From Lysobacteraceae bacterium (lineage in GTDB: Bacteria > Pseudomonadota > Gammaproteobacteria > Xanthomonadales > Xanthomonadaceae), in NCBI GenBank assembly GCA_017990865.1, contig JAGNNB010000029.1, positions 1 through 14,412 on the forward strand: a stretch of DNA of 14,412 nucleotides. Direction: 5' to 3'. The notes under the pieces were generated by a model, which saw only the letters and a program-made list of their open reading frames with translations, was not told the origin of the DNA and ran no database searches. The position numbers were made by a program, and so were the translations under genes. This document shows, one piece after another, positions 1 to 8,395 of the stretch. Numbering within the stretch: position 1 is the first letter of the stretch; each line of letters begins with the position of its first letter.

Positions 1-1029
1 TTTCGCGGCCACCAGCACCGCGTCGTCGGTCTCGACCACCACCAAATCGTCCACGCCGACCAAGGCCACCAAACGCTGCGCGTAGGCGTAACTGTTGCGG
101 GTATCGATCGCGATCACGTCGCCATGATGCGCGTTGCCGTCGCCGTCCTGCTCGCTCACTTCCCACAACGCGGACCACGAACCCACATCGTTCCAACCGA
201 TGTCCACGGGCAGCACTTTCGCCGCGTCGGTGTTTTCCATCACCGCGTAGTCGATGGATTCCGATGGCGACGCGGCGAAGGCCTCGCGATCCAAACGCAA
301 GAACAAACTATCCCGCGTCGCATCGTCCGGGTCGAGGTGAGCGCAGGCCGCACGCGCGGCGGCGAGGATATCGGGGCGGTATTTGCCGAGTTCTTCGAGA
401 TAACGCGAGGCGCGGAACAGGAACATGCCGCTGTTCCAGTAATACCCGCCTTCGTCGAGATAACGCTGCGCGGTGGCGGCGTCGGGCTTTTCCACGAAGC
501 GGCGCACATCGCGCACGCCGCCGCCCGCATCGCCGATGTCCGTTTGGATATAACCGAAGCCGGTTTCCGGCGCGTTCGGCACGATCCCGAACGTCACCAG
601 CGCGCCCGCTTCGGCCGCGGGCATCGCGGCGCGCACCGCGGCGCGAAAGGCCTCGGCATCGCGGACGACGTGATCGGACGGCAGCACCAGCAGCAGCGGG
701 TCGCCGGCTTCGTGCTGCGGATCGGCGCGCGCGACCAACGCAGCGGCGGCGATGGCCGGGGCGGTGTTGCGGCCGACGGGTTCGAGCACGATGCGCGCCT
801 GCGGCGCGCCGATCAGGCGCAATTGCTCGGCGACCAGAAAACGGTGGTCCTCGTTGGCCACCACCAACGGCGCCGCATCGCTCAGCGGCGCCACGCGGCG
901 CCACGTAGCTTGCAGCATGGTGTCCTCGCCCACCAGCGGTAGGAACTGCTTGGGATAGGCCTCGCGCGACAGCGGCCAGAGCCGGGTTCCGGACCCGCCC
1001 GACAACAACACCGGCTGCAATTCGCTCAT
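1..1029 (-). CDS. xanB: Mannose-1-phosphate guanylyltransferase, XanB/ManC type (partial, C-terminus outside window)
   Basis: The enzyme makes GDP-mannose from mannose-1-phosphate and GTP in the cytoplasm, for exopolysaccharide or LPS sugars. Reading from the ATG at 1029, 343 codons stay open to the left edge. The nucleotidyltransferase signature GGSGTRLWP is at residues 11-19, followed by [19 protein letters not shown] is at about 84-94, LPSDHVV at about 116-122, and FVEKP at 178-182 (the sugar-phosphate-binding motif of this family). YYWNSGMF and [14 protein letters not shown] follow. Family members of the bifunctional phosphomannose isomerase/GMP type have about 470 residues, so roughly a quarter, the cupin-like isomerase end, is missing from view. 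A Shine-Dalgarno-like GGGAGA (1035-1040) sits 5 nt before the ATG. The gene diverges from amgK across a 64-bp gap. The isomerase half cannot be seen, so a monofunctional ManC remains possible. Confidence 0.93.
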   Translation of the reverse strand, partial: MSELQPVLLSGGSGTRLWPLSREAYPKQFLPLVGEDTMLQATWRRVAPLSDAAPLVVANEDHRFLVAEQLRLIGAPQARIVLEPVGRNTAPAIAAAALVARADPQHEAGDPLLLVLPSDHVVRDAEAFRAAVRAAMPAAEAGALVTFGIVPNAPETGFGYIQTDIGDAGGGVRDVRRFVEKPDAATAQRYLDEGGYYWNSGMFLFRASRYLEELGKYRPDILAAARAACAHLDPDDATRDSLFLRLDREAFAASPSESIDYAVMENTDAAKVLPVDIGWNDVGSWSALWEVSEQDGDGNAHHGDVIAIDTRNSYAYAQRLVALVGVDDLVVVETDDAVLVAAK

Positions 1030-1093
1030 CGCGCTCTCCCGAAAATCAGGCGCGCAGTTTACCCTGTCGCCTTCGCCGAACCGCCCACCGCGC
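1030..1093. promoter_or_regulatory. Divergent xanB/amgK spacer, presumed promoters
   Basis: This 64-bp gap separates the starts of two divergent genes and must hold at least the 5' signals of both. For xanB there is a good Shine-Dalgarno (GGGAGA, minus strand, 1035-1040) and a weak -10-like TAAACT (minus strand, 1056-1061), but no convincing -35 box at the right distance. No clear Shine-Dalgarno precedes amgK. The promoter assignment rests on gene layout more than on motif quality. Confidence 0.3.
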
Positions 1094-2122
1094 ATGAGCC
1101 AAGCCCCCGCTTTCACCCCCGACGACCCGCGCGCCGCACCCCGCCTGCACTGGGCGCGCGCCGCCGTCGGCGATGCCGACCTCGTCCTTCGGCGCGCCTC
1201 GATGGATGCCGGGTTTCGCAGCTACTGGCGCGGCGACACGTCCGCGGGCGGCACCGTCATCGTCATGGACTCGCCGCCTGACAAAGAAGATGTGCGCCCC
1301 TGGCTGCGGATTCGCGCGTTGCTCGAAAGCGGTGGCGTACGCGTGCCGCGCGTGTTGGCCGAAGACGCCGAGCAAGGCTTCTTGTTGCTGGAAGATCTCG
1401 GCCATCGCACGTATTTGCATGTGTTCGAAGCCGACGCCCGCGACGCCGACGAGATGCTGGACGCCGCCGTCGCGCAATTGCTGAAGCTGCAGGCCATCGC
1501 GACGCCGGACGATCTGCCGGCCTACAACGAAGAGTTGCTGACCCGTGAGTTGCGTCTGTTCGACGAATGGTTCCTCGGCACGCATTTGGGCGTCACGCTC
1601 GATTGCGGCGATCTGGAAGCGCTCGATCGGGTGTATCGCCTGCTGATCGACGCCGCGCTGGCGCAGCCGCAGGTGTTGGTGCATCGCGATTTCATGCCGC
1701 GCAATCTGATGCCGCTGGACGACGGCGACGGCCCGGCGGTGCTGGATTTCCAGGATGCCGTGCGCGGTCCCATCGCCTACGACGCGCTGAGCATGTTCAA
1801 GGACGCGTTCTGGAGCTGGCCGTCGGCGCGCGTCGACGCGTGGCTCGATCGCTACCATGCCCGCGCGCTCGACGCCGGGCTGCCGGTGCCGCCGCGCGAG
1901 CGCTTTCGCCGCGACGCCGATTGGATCGGCGTGCAGCGGCATCTGAAGGTGATGGGCATCTTCGCGCGCTTGAACCATCGCGACGGTAAACCGAAATACA
2001 TCGCCGACGCACCGCGCTTCCTCGCCTATCTCGATGAGGTGCTGCCGCGCTATCCCGAATTGGCGCCGCTGGCCGAGTTGCTCGATCGCCATGTGCGGCC
2101 GCGCTTGGCGGCAAGCGCATGA
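1094..2122 (+). CDS. amgK: N-acetylmuramate/N-acetylglucosamine anomeric kinase AmgK
   Basis: AmgK phosphorylates the anomeric carbon of MurNAc (and GlcNAc) to give the 1-phosphate, the first committed step of the MurA-independent peptidoglycan recycling route known from Pseudomonas putida. The 342-residue protein has the aminoglycoside-phosphotransferase (APH) fold. The catalytic-loop motif HRDFMPRN is at residues 197-204 with Asp199 as candidate base, and the Mg-binding DFQD motif is at 218-221 within [15 protein letters not shown]. An N-terminal kinase lobe precedes these (for example GFLLLEDLG). Size and motifs fit the family. The next gene is murU, the known partner that consumes its product, 40 bp downstream on the same strand. 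APH-family proteins alone are easily misnamed, so the adjacent murU is what makes the call firm. The ATG at 1094 is the first plausible start. Confidence 0.92.
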   Translation: MSQAPAFTPDDPRAAPRLHWARAAVGDADLVLRRASMDAGFRSYWRGDTSAGGTVIVMDSPPDKEDVRPWLRIRALLESGGVRVPRVLAEDAEQGFLLLEDLGHRTYLHVFEADARDADEMLDAAVAQLLKLQAIATPDDLPAYNEELLTRELRLFDEWFLGTHLGVTLDCGDLEALDRVYRLLIDAALAQPQVLVHRDFMPRNLMPLDDGDGPAVLDFQDAVRGPIAYDALSMFKDAFWSWPSARVDAWLDRYHARALDAGLPVPPRERFRRDADWIGVQRHLKVMGIFARLNHRDGKPKYIADAPRFLAYLDEVLPRYPELAPLAELLDRHVRPRLAASA

Positions 2123-2951
<829 letters not shown>

Positions 2952-3139
2952 ACGAACGCGTTCCTCGATGACGTCGACGGGTCAGTACTTCGGAGAAGCG
3001 AACGTCGAGTGTCCGCCGCCACCGTGCGCGCAATCATCGGCACAAAACATCGCTCGCCATGGAAAAACTTACTCGACGCCGAATTGCGATTCTCATCACA
3101 AATATCGCGCCATCACCGAGCGCCGGATGGTGCAAGATT

Positions 3140-3169
3140 CCTGAACGCGGCCCGGGTCGGCCGTTCAGG
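3140..3169. repeat. 30-bp inverted repeat between murU and the effector
   Basis: Perfect 8-bp arms CCTGAACG (3140-3147) and CGTTCAGG (3162-3169) enclose a 14-bp GC-rich centre that can itself pair GGCC with GGCC. Only a weak, interrupted T content follows, so it is a poor intrinsic terminator. It could be the 3' end structure of amgK-murU mRNA or an operator for the downstream gene, whose start lies 108 bp further on. Confidence 0.4.
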
Positions 3170-3264
3170 CTTAACGGATTTCTGACGCGGGAGTGCGCGA
3201 TGCCGTTATAGCGTTGGTCGTACGCAATCGTATGCGGTATCGCGTTCTTATCCATCCATCGACG

Positions 3265-3270
3265 AAGGAG
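3265..3270 (+). promoter_or_regulatory. Strong Shine-Dalgarno of the lipase effector
   Basis: AAGGAG lies 7 nt before the ATG at 3278. It is one of the best ribosome-binding sites in the window, where many genes have none, and it fixes the effector's start codon. Confidence 0.8.
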
Positions 3271-3277
3271 TAGTGCA

Positions 3278-4990
3278 ATGGGCAGCCTGAGAGACGACCG
3301 CAACCCCTCTCCCGCCACGCAAGAGCAATTGGATCGCTACGATCGAGCGCGTGCGATCCTGGCGTCCGCCGAAGCGCCCATGCTGTACGACAAGAACGAT
3401 CCGCGCGACCGCATCTTCTATGCGTTGTTCGACGGGACCGGAAACGACGCCGATCGCGGGCCGAAGATCACCAACGTCGCGCGTTTGCGCAATCAGCTCG
3501 ATGCCTTGCCCGACAACGACGGCGGCCGCATCGCGCATGCGTATCTCTCCGGCCCGGGCACGCAGCGCGCTCCGGGTTGGAACGTCGAGACGCCGGAAGC
3601 GGACACCACCTTGGGACGGATCGGCAATACGATCGCCACCAAGACCGGCATGGTGTGGGACAACGCCACGACGCCGCTGAGCAAGGTCCACGATTTGGCG
3701 ACCGGCCGCACCTTCGACGACCGCCTGGAAAAAATGTACGACAAGCTGGTCGATCAAGTGAAAGAGTGGAAGCGCACCGACCAATGGGCCGAGCCGGGCA
3801 ATCCCGATAGCGATCTGCGCGTGCGCGTGGTGTCGGTGGGTTTCAGCCGCGGCGCGGAACAGGCAGCGGGTTTTTCGCGACTGGTGGACGAACGCGGCAT
3901 CGTCGATCGCGACGGGCAAGTGTTGGTGCCGCCGAGCCGGGCCGCGCAAGCCGTGGGCTTGTTCGATCCGGTCGGTACCGGCGAGCCGAGCAATCATGAT
4001 CGACGCATGCCGCACTCGGTGATTTCCGGACTGCAGATCACCGCCGACGACGAGCGCCGCGCGAAATTCCCGGTCACCGACATCATCAAGGAAGGCGTCA
4101 CCGCCGACGGCAGTTTGATCGGCGTGCGCTTACCGGGCGCTCACGGCGATGTCGGCGGTAGCCCGCTGGACAACGGCCTGTCGAATCGCTCCGGCAACAT
4201 GATGATGTCGTATCTCAACACCTTGAACAAAGACCCTCTGTTCCAGCCGTTGCCCGAATCGCTGCGGCCCGAAATGAACACCGTGCATCGCCCCGACAAC
4301 AGCATGCTGTGGCGGGTCAGCGAAATCGGCAGCGGCCCAGCGCCGCGCGATACCGCGCAAGGCGTGCGTTTGGATGCCGCGCCGTCGTCGTTCCGGCCGC
4401 CGAGCGGACACGCCGACGACAACGCCAGCGAATCGCAACGTCTGCGCGCCGCGCTCGACGACCCCCGCGAAACCCGACGCCTGCCGCAAAGCGCCGACCC
4501 CACGCTGGGCAGCGATTTGACCTGGCGTCCGGTGCAGGTGCCGCTGCAACCGTCGCATCGCGACCATCCGGATCACGACCGCTATATGCAGGCGGCGTTG
4601 ACCGTGGATCGCGCGTTCTCGCAAGTCGGCAGCGACCGACGCCCGTCCGCCGAGACGCTCGATCAGATCGCCGCGAATCTGGCGTTGGCGACCAAGGAGA
4701 GCAAACTGACGCAGATCGACGTGGGTAAATTGGAAAACACCTCGCACGGCCAAATGCTGTTCGCGATCCAAGGCAATAGCGCCGATTTGTACTCGTTCAA
4801 CAATCGCAATTCCGGGGTTTCCACCAACCCGAACGAATTGAAACCGACGATGCAGGCCTTGCAGGAGATGGAGAAGTTGCCGCAACCGCAGCAGCTCGCG
4901 GTCGCAGGGCCGTCGCGCGAACGCAACCAAGAGATCGAGCAAGAACGCATGGCGGCGCCGGTGATGACCCGACAGCAACATCACAGTTGA
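3278..4990 (+). CDS. Candidate X-T4SS antibacterial effector: DUF2235/Tle1-like lipase with C-terminal XVIPCD
   Basis: This 570-residue protein has two modules. Residues about 45-315 match the DUF2235 (Tle1-type phospholipase) hydrolase pattern: FDGTGN (51-56), GFSRGA (188-193, GxSxG nucleophile Ser190), GLFDPVGTGEP (227-237, candidate acid Asp230), a DDERRAKFP stretch (257-265), and GAHGDVGG (287-294, candidate His289). A low-complexity polar linker (about 355-425) leads to residues about 427-535, which resemble the XVIPCD recognised by VirD4 of the Xanthomonadales killing T4SS: HPDHDRYMQAA, DQIAANLALA, ESKLTQIDVGKL, MLFAIQGN and a TMQALQEMEKL helix. A Gln-rich tail (7 Gln in the last 36 residues) follows, as is usual for these substrates. 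There is no signal peptide, as expected for cytoplasm-to-target secretion. The predicted role is membrane phospholipid hydrolysis in a contacted competitor. It has its own ribosome-binding site and terminator. No immunity gene is adjacent. The lipase substrate is inferred from the family. Confidence 0.85.
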   Translation: MGSLRDDRNPSPATQEQLDRYDRARAILASAEAPMLYDKNDPRDRIFYALFDGTGNDADRGPKITNVARLRNQLDALPDNDGGRIAHAYLSGPGTQRAPGWNVETPEADTTLGRIGNTIATKTGMVWDNATTPLSKVHDLATGRTFDDRLEKMYDKLVDQVKEWKRTDQWAEPGNPDSDLRVRVVSVGFSRGAEQAAGFSRLVDERGIVDRDGQVLVPPSRAAQAVGLFDPVGTGEPSNHDRRMPHSVISGLQITADDERRAKFPVTDIIKEGVTADGSLIGVRLPGAHGDVGGSPLDNGLSNRSGNMMMSYLNTLNKDPLFQPLPESLRPEMNTVHRPDNSMLWRVSEIGSGPAPRDTAQGVRLDAAPSSFRPPSGHADDNASESQRLRAALDDPRETRRLPQSADPTLGSDLTWRPVQVPLQPSHRDHPDHDRYMQAALTVDRAFSQVGSDRRPSAETLDQIAANLALATKESKLTQIDVGKLENTSHGQMLFAIQGNSADLYSFNNRNSGVSTNPNELKPTMQALQEMEKLPQPQQLAVAGPSRERNQEIEQERMAAPVMTRQQHHS

Positions 4991-5008
4991 TCGCAGTTGC
5001 AGCCACAC

Positions 5009-5047
5009 GGGCGTCGGTGATCATCGCGATCACCGACGCCCTTTTTT
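5009..5047 (+). terminator. Strong rho-independent terminator of the effector gene
   Basis: A perfect 14-bp stem (5009-5022 with 5028-5041) and a 5-nt loop are followed directly by six T residues (5042-5047). It begins 18 bp after the effector's TGA. On the minus strand the same stem is not followed by a T-run, so it acts mainly on plus-strand transcripts and shields the convergent hda end. Confidence 0.93.
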
Positions 5048-5068
5048 CTGAAGACGGAATCGCTTCGA

Positions 5069-5803
5069 TCAGCCGAGCACCTGCCGCAAAAACGGCACGG
5101 TAATCCTGCGCTGCGCCGCCAACGATGCGCGATCGAGGCGATCGAGCAAGGCGGTGAGGCTGCCGAGATCGCGATCGACGCGCTTGAGCAGCCAATCGAT
5201 GGCGGCATTATCGAGTTGCAGGCCGCGGCGCTGCGCGCGCAGGCGCAGGACATCGGCGCGGCCGTCGTCGTCGAGAGTTTCGAGCGCGATGCGTGCGCAC
5301 TGCGACAGACGCGAGCGCAAATCGGGCAACACCAGCGGCAGCGCATCGGGCGCGGCGGTCGCCGAGTACAGCACGCGACGGCCCGCATCGCGCCATCGGT
5401 TGTGCGCATCGAACAACGCAATCTCGTCGTCGCGCTCGCCGACGGCCGCATCCAAGCCGTCCAGCGCGATCAGATCGGCGTGTTCGTACGCTTCGACGGC
5501 CTCGCGAACGCGACCGCGCGCGGCGGCGAGCGGCAGGTAGGCCGCGCGCAAACCGGCGGCTTCGGCCTCGGCGCACGCGGCCAGCAACAGATGGGTTTTG
5601 CCGGTACCGTTCGCGCCAACGAGGAATATCGCCCCCACCACCACCGACGCCACCGCCGACTCCGCGGTTTCCGCCCTCGCGAACGCGCGCAGCAGCGCGA
5701 GCGCGCCCTCGGGCGCGCCGACGAACGTATCGAAACGTTGATCCGGCGGAAAACGCAGGGTCAGCGGCAATTGCGCCGCCTCGTCGGTGTCGCGCAAAGT
5801 CAC
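5069..5803 (-). CDS. hda: DnaA regulatory inactivator Hda
   Basis: Hda is a DnaA-related AAA+ protein that binds the DNA-loaded sliding clamp and promotes hydrolysis of DnaA-bound ATP, preventing re-initiation of replication. The 244-residue product starts with GTG at 5803, which overlaps the TGA of the upstream permease in a 4-bp GTGA. The frame continues upstream, but that part is a shadow of the permease. A clamp-binding motif QLPLTL is at residues 11-16, followed by RFPPDQRFDTFVG. Walker A GANGTGKT is at 63-70, and a Walker B-like region LIALDGLDA follows in the middle. DLRSRLSQC and the C-terminal lid region DWLLKRVDRDLGSLTALLDRLD fit the DnaA/Hda lid. Length is normal for Hda, and it lacks the DnaA DNA-binding domain. 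It probably depends on translation of the broken gene upstream, with which it overlaps. Confidence 0.92.
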   Translation of the reverse strand: MTLRDTDEAAQLPLTLRFPPDQRFDTFVGAPEGALALLRAFARAETAESAVASVVVGAIFLVGANGTGKTHLLLAACAEAEAAGLRAAYLPLAAARGRVREAVEAYEHADLIALDGLDAAVGERDDEIALFDAHNRWRDAGRRVLYSATAAPDALPLVLPDLRSRLSQCARIALETLDDDGRADVLRLRAQRRGLQLDNAAIDWLLKRVDRDLGSLTALLDRLDRASLAAQRRITVPFLRQVLG

Positions 5804-7119
5804 GCCGAATCCGAGCGCTCGATATTCGCGGCGTCGGCCGCAGGCGTCGCATCGCGTACGACGAGGCCATCGGCCGTCTGCAGTACGCTTTCGTCGCCAT
5901 GTTCGAGATAGAAATGACTCGCGGTGTATCCCTTCATCGCATGACGGATCAACACGTTCGCGACCGATGCGACCGGCAACGCGAGCAACATGCCGAGGAA
6001 ACCGAACAGGCTGCCGCCGGTCATCACCGCGAACACCACCGTGACGGGACTCAAGCCGACGCGATCGCCGACCAATTTCGGCGTCAACACATAGCTTTCC
6101 AGCAACTGCCCGACGCCCCACACCGCCAATACGCCGACCACGTGCTGCCAATCGCCGAATTGCACCAGCGCGGCCACCACGCCGCCGATCAGCACCGTGG
6201 TGGGGCCGACGTAAGGCACGAACGTGAGCAGGCCGCCCAGCAAACCGATGAGGATGCCGACTTCCAGGCCCACGCCCCACAAGCCGGTGGCGTAGAACAG
6301 GCCCATCGCGATCATCACCATGAACTGGCCGCGCAGAAAACTGCCTAGTACAGCGTCGGATTCGGCCGCCAGCATGCTCACGGTTTCGACCCGGCGGCGC
6401 GGAATCAAATCCGCGGCGCGCTGCACCAAGGCGTTCCAGTCGCGCAGGAAGAAGAACGTGATGAACGGAATCAGCACCAGATTCGCGAACCACCCGAGCA
6501 CGGCGAAGCTCGATTGCGTGAGGTAGCCCAACACTTGGGTGGCGATGCCGCCGGCGCCTTTCTAGTTGCGCTTCAGGGTCTCGACGATGTGGCCGGGGTC
6601 CAACCACACCGACAGGTCGAAGCCGGTTTTGGTTTTGATCCACGGCACGGCGGTCGCCGCCAGCCAATCGAGGTAACGCGGCATCGATTCGGACAAGGTC
6701 ACGATCTGGCGTTGGATCAGCGGCACCAACACCACGATCAGGGTAGTCAAAACCAACAGCATCGAACCGAACACCAGAAACACCGCGCTGTTGCGCGACA
6801 TCCCGCGTTTCTGCAAACGCCCGACGACCGGGTTGCCCAGCCACGCGAGCAAGGTCGCCGCCGCGAACGGCGTCAACACCGGCGTCAGCACCCAGATCAG
6901 CAAACCGACGGCGACGAAGAGCAATCCCCATTGCAGCCGTCGGAAAAAGCGCGCGATGTCTTCGATCGGCATCGAAAGATCGATCGCCGCGTGCGGCGCG
7001 GGCGGTTCGCTCGCAGCCTGCGACGCGTTCCGCGCGTCGCGGCCCTTGTCGTCGCTCGTCGCCCGCTCGCTCGCGTCGTTCATCGCATCGTTCATCGGAT
7101 CCTTCATCCCGCGACTCAT
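5800..7119 (-). pseudogene. AI-2E/PerM-family membrane transporter interrupted by an in-frame amber codon
   Basis: Members of the AI-2E (PerM/TqsA-like) family are inner-membrane proteins with several helices; substrates are rarely known. The ATG at 7119 overlaps the upstream stop in ATGA. From it, 185 codons run to a TAG at 6564-6562. The same frame then continues with 253 family-typical codons to the TGA at 5802-5800. No frameshift is needed. The N-terminal part has an acidic cytoplasmic start and helices at about 63-85 and 112-133. The C-terminal part has the long family signature (LIPFITFFFLRDW, GLWGVGLEVGILIGLLGGLLTFVPYVGP). The family usually has a tryptophan-containing stretch followed by GGIA at this join (recalled pattern); a TGG-to-TAG change would produce the stop seen. 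Re-initiation at the GTG at 6534 could give the C-terminal part alone. Four in-frame ATGs (7119, 7107, 7095, 7083) crowd the start. A base-call error is the main alternative. Confidence 0.85.
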
Positions 7120-8216
7120 CGCAGGTCGAACGTCGGCGTTTCCGCGCCTTCGCTCGGAATCAGTACGCCGCGACTTTCGGCCATGCGCTTGAAGCCCGAC
7201 ATGCCGGTCAGCAGTTCCAGTTCGACCACCAGGGTGTTGCCGCTGGCGGAGACCGGGCGGATGCGACGCACCACCGACAATTCCTGCAGATGCGCGGAGA
7301 GGCGGATGTAATCGTCGGCGCTGTCGATGCCGGCGATGGTGACGCGGAACGTGCCGGGCGCCCCGGCGCCGGAACCGCGACGCGCGTATTTGCGGATCAG
7401 CGCATCGGCGCCGCCGTCGGCGCCGGCGGCCATGGCGCGACGCGCATCGGCATCGCTGGTCTTCCAGGTCGATAACACACGGCCGCTGTCGACGAAGGTC
7501 CAATCGGCTTGCCAGCCGGTGGCGCCTTTGCGGTAAAGCTTGCCGATCAACTGCATCGGCGGGCTGTAGCGCGAGGACAGCCGCGCGATGGCGCCGGTGT
7601 CGCCGCGCCAGATCGCACCGACCGCGGCCTGTTCGGCGGCGTTGCCGGTCGGTAAACCGAGGCGGTAGCCGCGCTCGATGGCGCGATCCAACACCGAACG
7701 CGCCGCATTGCTCTGGCCCACGCCGACCAACCGCGGACCTTTGCCGTCGTCGATCGCCAGCCACAGCACGGGTTTCGGGCGGGGCTGCGGCCACATCGGC
7801 AGGCCCAGCATGCCGATCATGCCCTCGACTTTCGCCCGGTCGTAGCGCACGACCAGCATGGTTTTGAAATTGGGGGTGCCGTTGGCCGAGACGCCCTGGT
7901 CTTGGCGATAGTCGAACCCGGTGACGTAGTCCTTGGCGCGGCGCAGCTCCTGGCCCACGCCGGGGCGCCCGGTGGCGCCGCGATCGCCCGACAGCTTCGC
8001 CAGCACTTGCGCCAGTCCGCGACCGAACGCGGCGTTGCGTTCGGCCTCGCCCTGGCCGTTCACCGGCACTTCGGCTTCGTAGATGCCGCCGGCCGCAGCG
8101 CGCTCGCCCTCGACGCGCTGCGCATGCGCGACGCCGACGCCGAACGTCATCACTATCGACATCGCCAAGCACGCAACCGCCGCCCAACGCACCGTCCACC
8201 GCCTCGACTGCCGCAT
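7116..8216 (-). CDS. DUF2066 exported protein
   Basis: This is a 366-residue protein of unknown function. The ATG at 8216 is preferred over an earlier in-frame ATG at 8258 because a Shine-Dalgarno-like GGGAAG lies just upstream and a clean signal peptide begins here: basic [10 protein letters not shown], a hydrophobic core at about 11-30, and likely cleavage after AHA (residues 30-32). The mature part shows the DUF2066 pattern: GIYEAEVPV (44-52), [22 protein letters not shown] (58-79), a central [35 protein letters not shown] (122-156), and a C-terminal repeat-like domain ([18 protein letters not shown]). It is predicted periplasmic. The stop overlaps the permease start in ATGA, and hda follows, so the three genes form one coupled unit. 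It diverges from purM, an arrangement frequent in related gammaproteobacteria. Confidence 0.85.
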   Translation of the reverse strand: MRQSRRWTVRWAAVACLAMSIVMTFGVGVAHAQRVEGERAAAGGIYEAEVPVNGQGEAERNAAFGRGLAQVLAKLSGDRGATGRPGVGQELRRAKDYVTGFDYRQDQGVSANGTPNFKTMLVVRYDRAKVEGMIGMLGLPMWPQPRPKPVLWLAIDDGKGPRLVGVGQSNAARSVLDRAIERGYRLGLPTGNAAEQAAVGAIWRGDTGAIARLSSRYSPPMQLIGKLYRKGATGWQADWTFVDSGRVLSTWKTSDADARRAMAAGADGGADALIRKYARRGSGAGAPGTFRVTIAGIDSADDYIRLSAHLQELSVVRRIRPVSASGNTLVVELELLTGMSGFKRMAESRGVLIPSEGAETPTFDLR

Positions 8217-8344
8217 TTTCACTTCCCGAACATTGGCCAACGCGCGAAATGGTGCCACAAGTGGGGCGAAGCATGGCCGACCGCGAGCGCCGAAAGACGG
8301 GAAACGCGCTTTCAGAGCTCCAGCGGCGTCTCGGCGAGGTGGGC

Positions 8345-8368
8345 CGGTCGCCCGGCGACCGCTACAAT
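8345..8368 (+). promoter_or_regulatory. purM promoter: -10 box with adjoining 17-bp palindrome
   Basis: A near-consensus -10 box TACAAT lies at 8363-8368, 27 bp before the purM GTG. Directly in front is a perfect inverted repeat with 8-bp arms CGGTCGCC (8345-8352) and GGCGACCG (8354-8361) around one base. The palindrome fills the space between the -10 box and the expected -35 position, where no good -35 sequence is seen (about 8339-8345). This fits a protein-binding site or a short transcript-start structure. It does not resemble the E. coli PurR operator. Confidence 0.5.
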
Positions 8369-8395
8369 CTCGCTTTCCGCGCCCGCAGCCCGCCC

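Larger units (their letters stand above)
2952..3277. other. 326-bp non-coding spacer upstream of the lipase effector
   Basis: No convincing gene is seen here. The short open frames on either strand lack known motifs, and the stretch is visibly less GC-rich than its neighbours. It should contain the murU transcript end and the effector promoter. Visible structure comprises a 30-bp inverted repeat (3140-3169), a direct repeat CGTAYGC at 3219-3225 and 3229-3235 (one helical turn apart), and the effector Shine-Dalgarno (3265-3270). A weak promoter-like pair, CTGACG (3182-3187) and TATAGC (3207-3212), has a 19-bp spacing and is only suggestive. No immunity-protein-like small gene, such as one with a lipoprotein signal, was found. 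Confidence 0.6.

Noticed and set aside
3034..3318. Antisense open frame (94 residues) across the effector start as an immunity or antitoxin gene
   Set aside because: It has no plausible ribosome-binding site or family features and runs over the well-supported effector start and its Shine-Dalgarno.
3278..4990. Type VI secretion effector (Tle1) as the primary identity
   Set aside because: The catalytic domain is Tle1-like, but no PAAR, VgrG or Hcp gene is nearby and the C-terminus resembles the XVIPCD of the Xanthomonadales T4SS, so that route is preferred.
6530..6565. Frameshift as the cause of the split permease
   Set aside because: Upstream and downstream parts are in the same frame; a single TAG accounts for the break.
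5804..6931. Long minus-strand open frame continuous with hda, suggesting a 620-residue fusion
   Set aside because: The part above 5803 is Arg/Gly-rich shadow sequence in another frame of the permease, which itself has clear membrane-protein sequence; the GTGA overlap gives a normal-sized Hda.
8249..8395. N-terminal extension of purM from an upstream ATG
   Set aside because: The added residues do not resemble PurM, and the -10 box TACAAT lies inside the extension.
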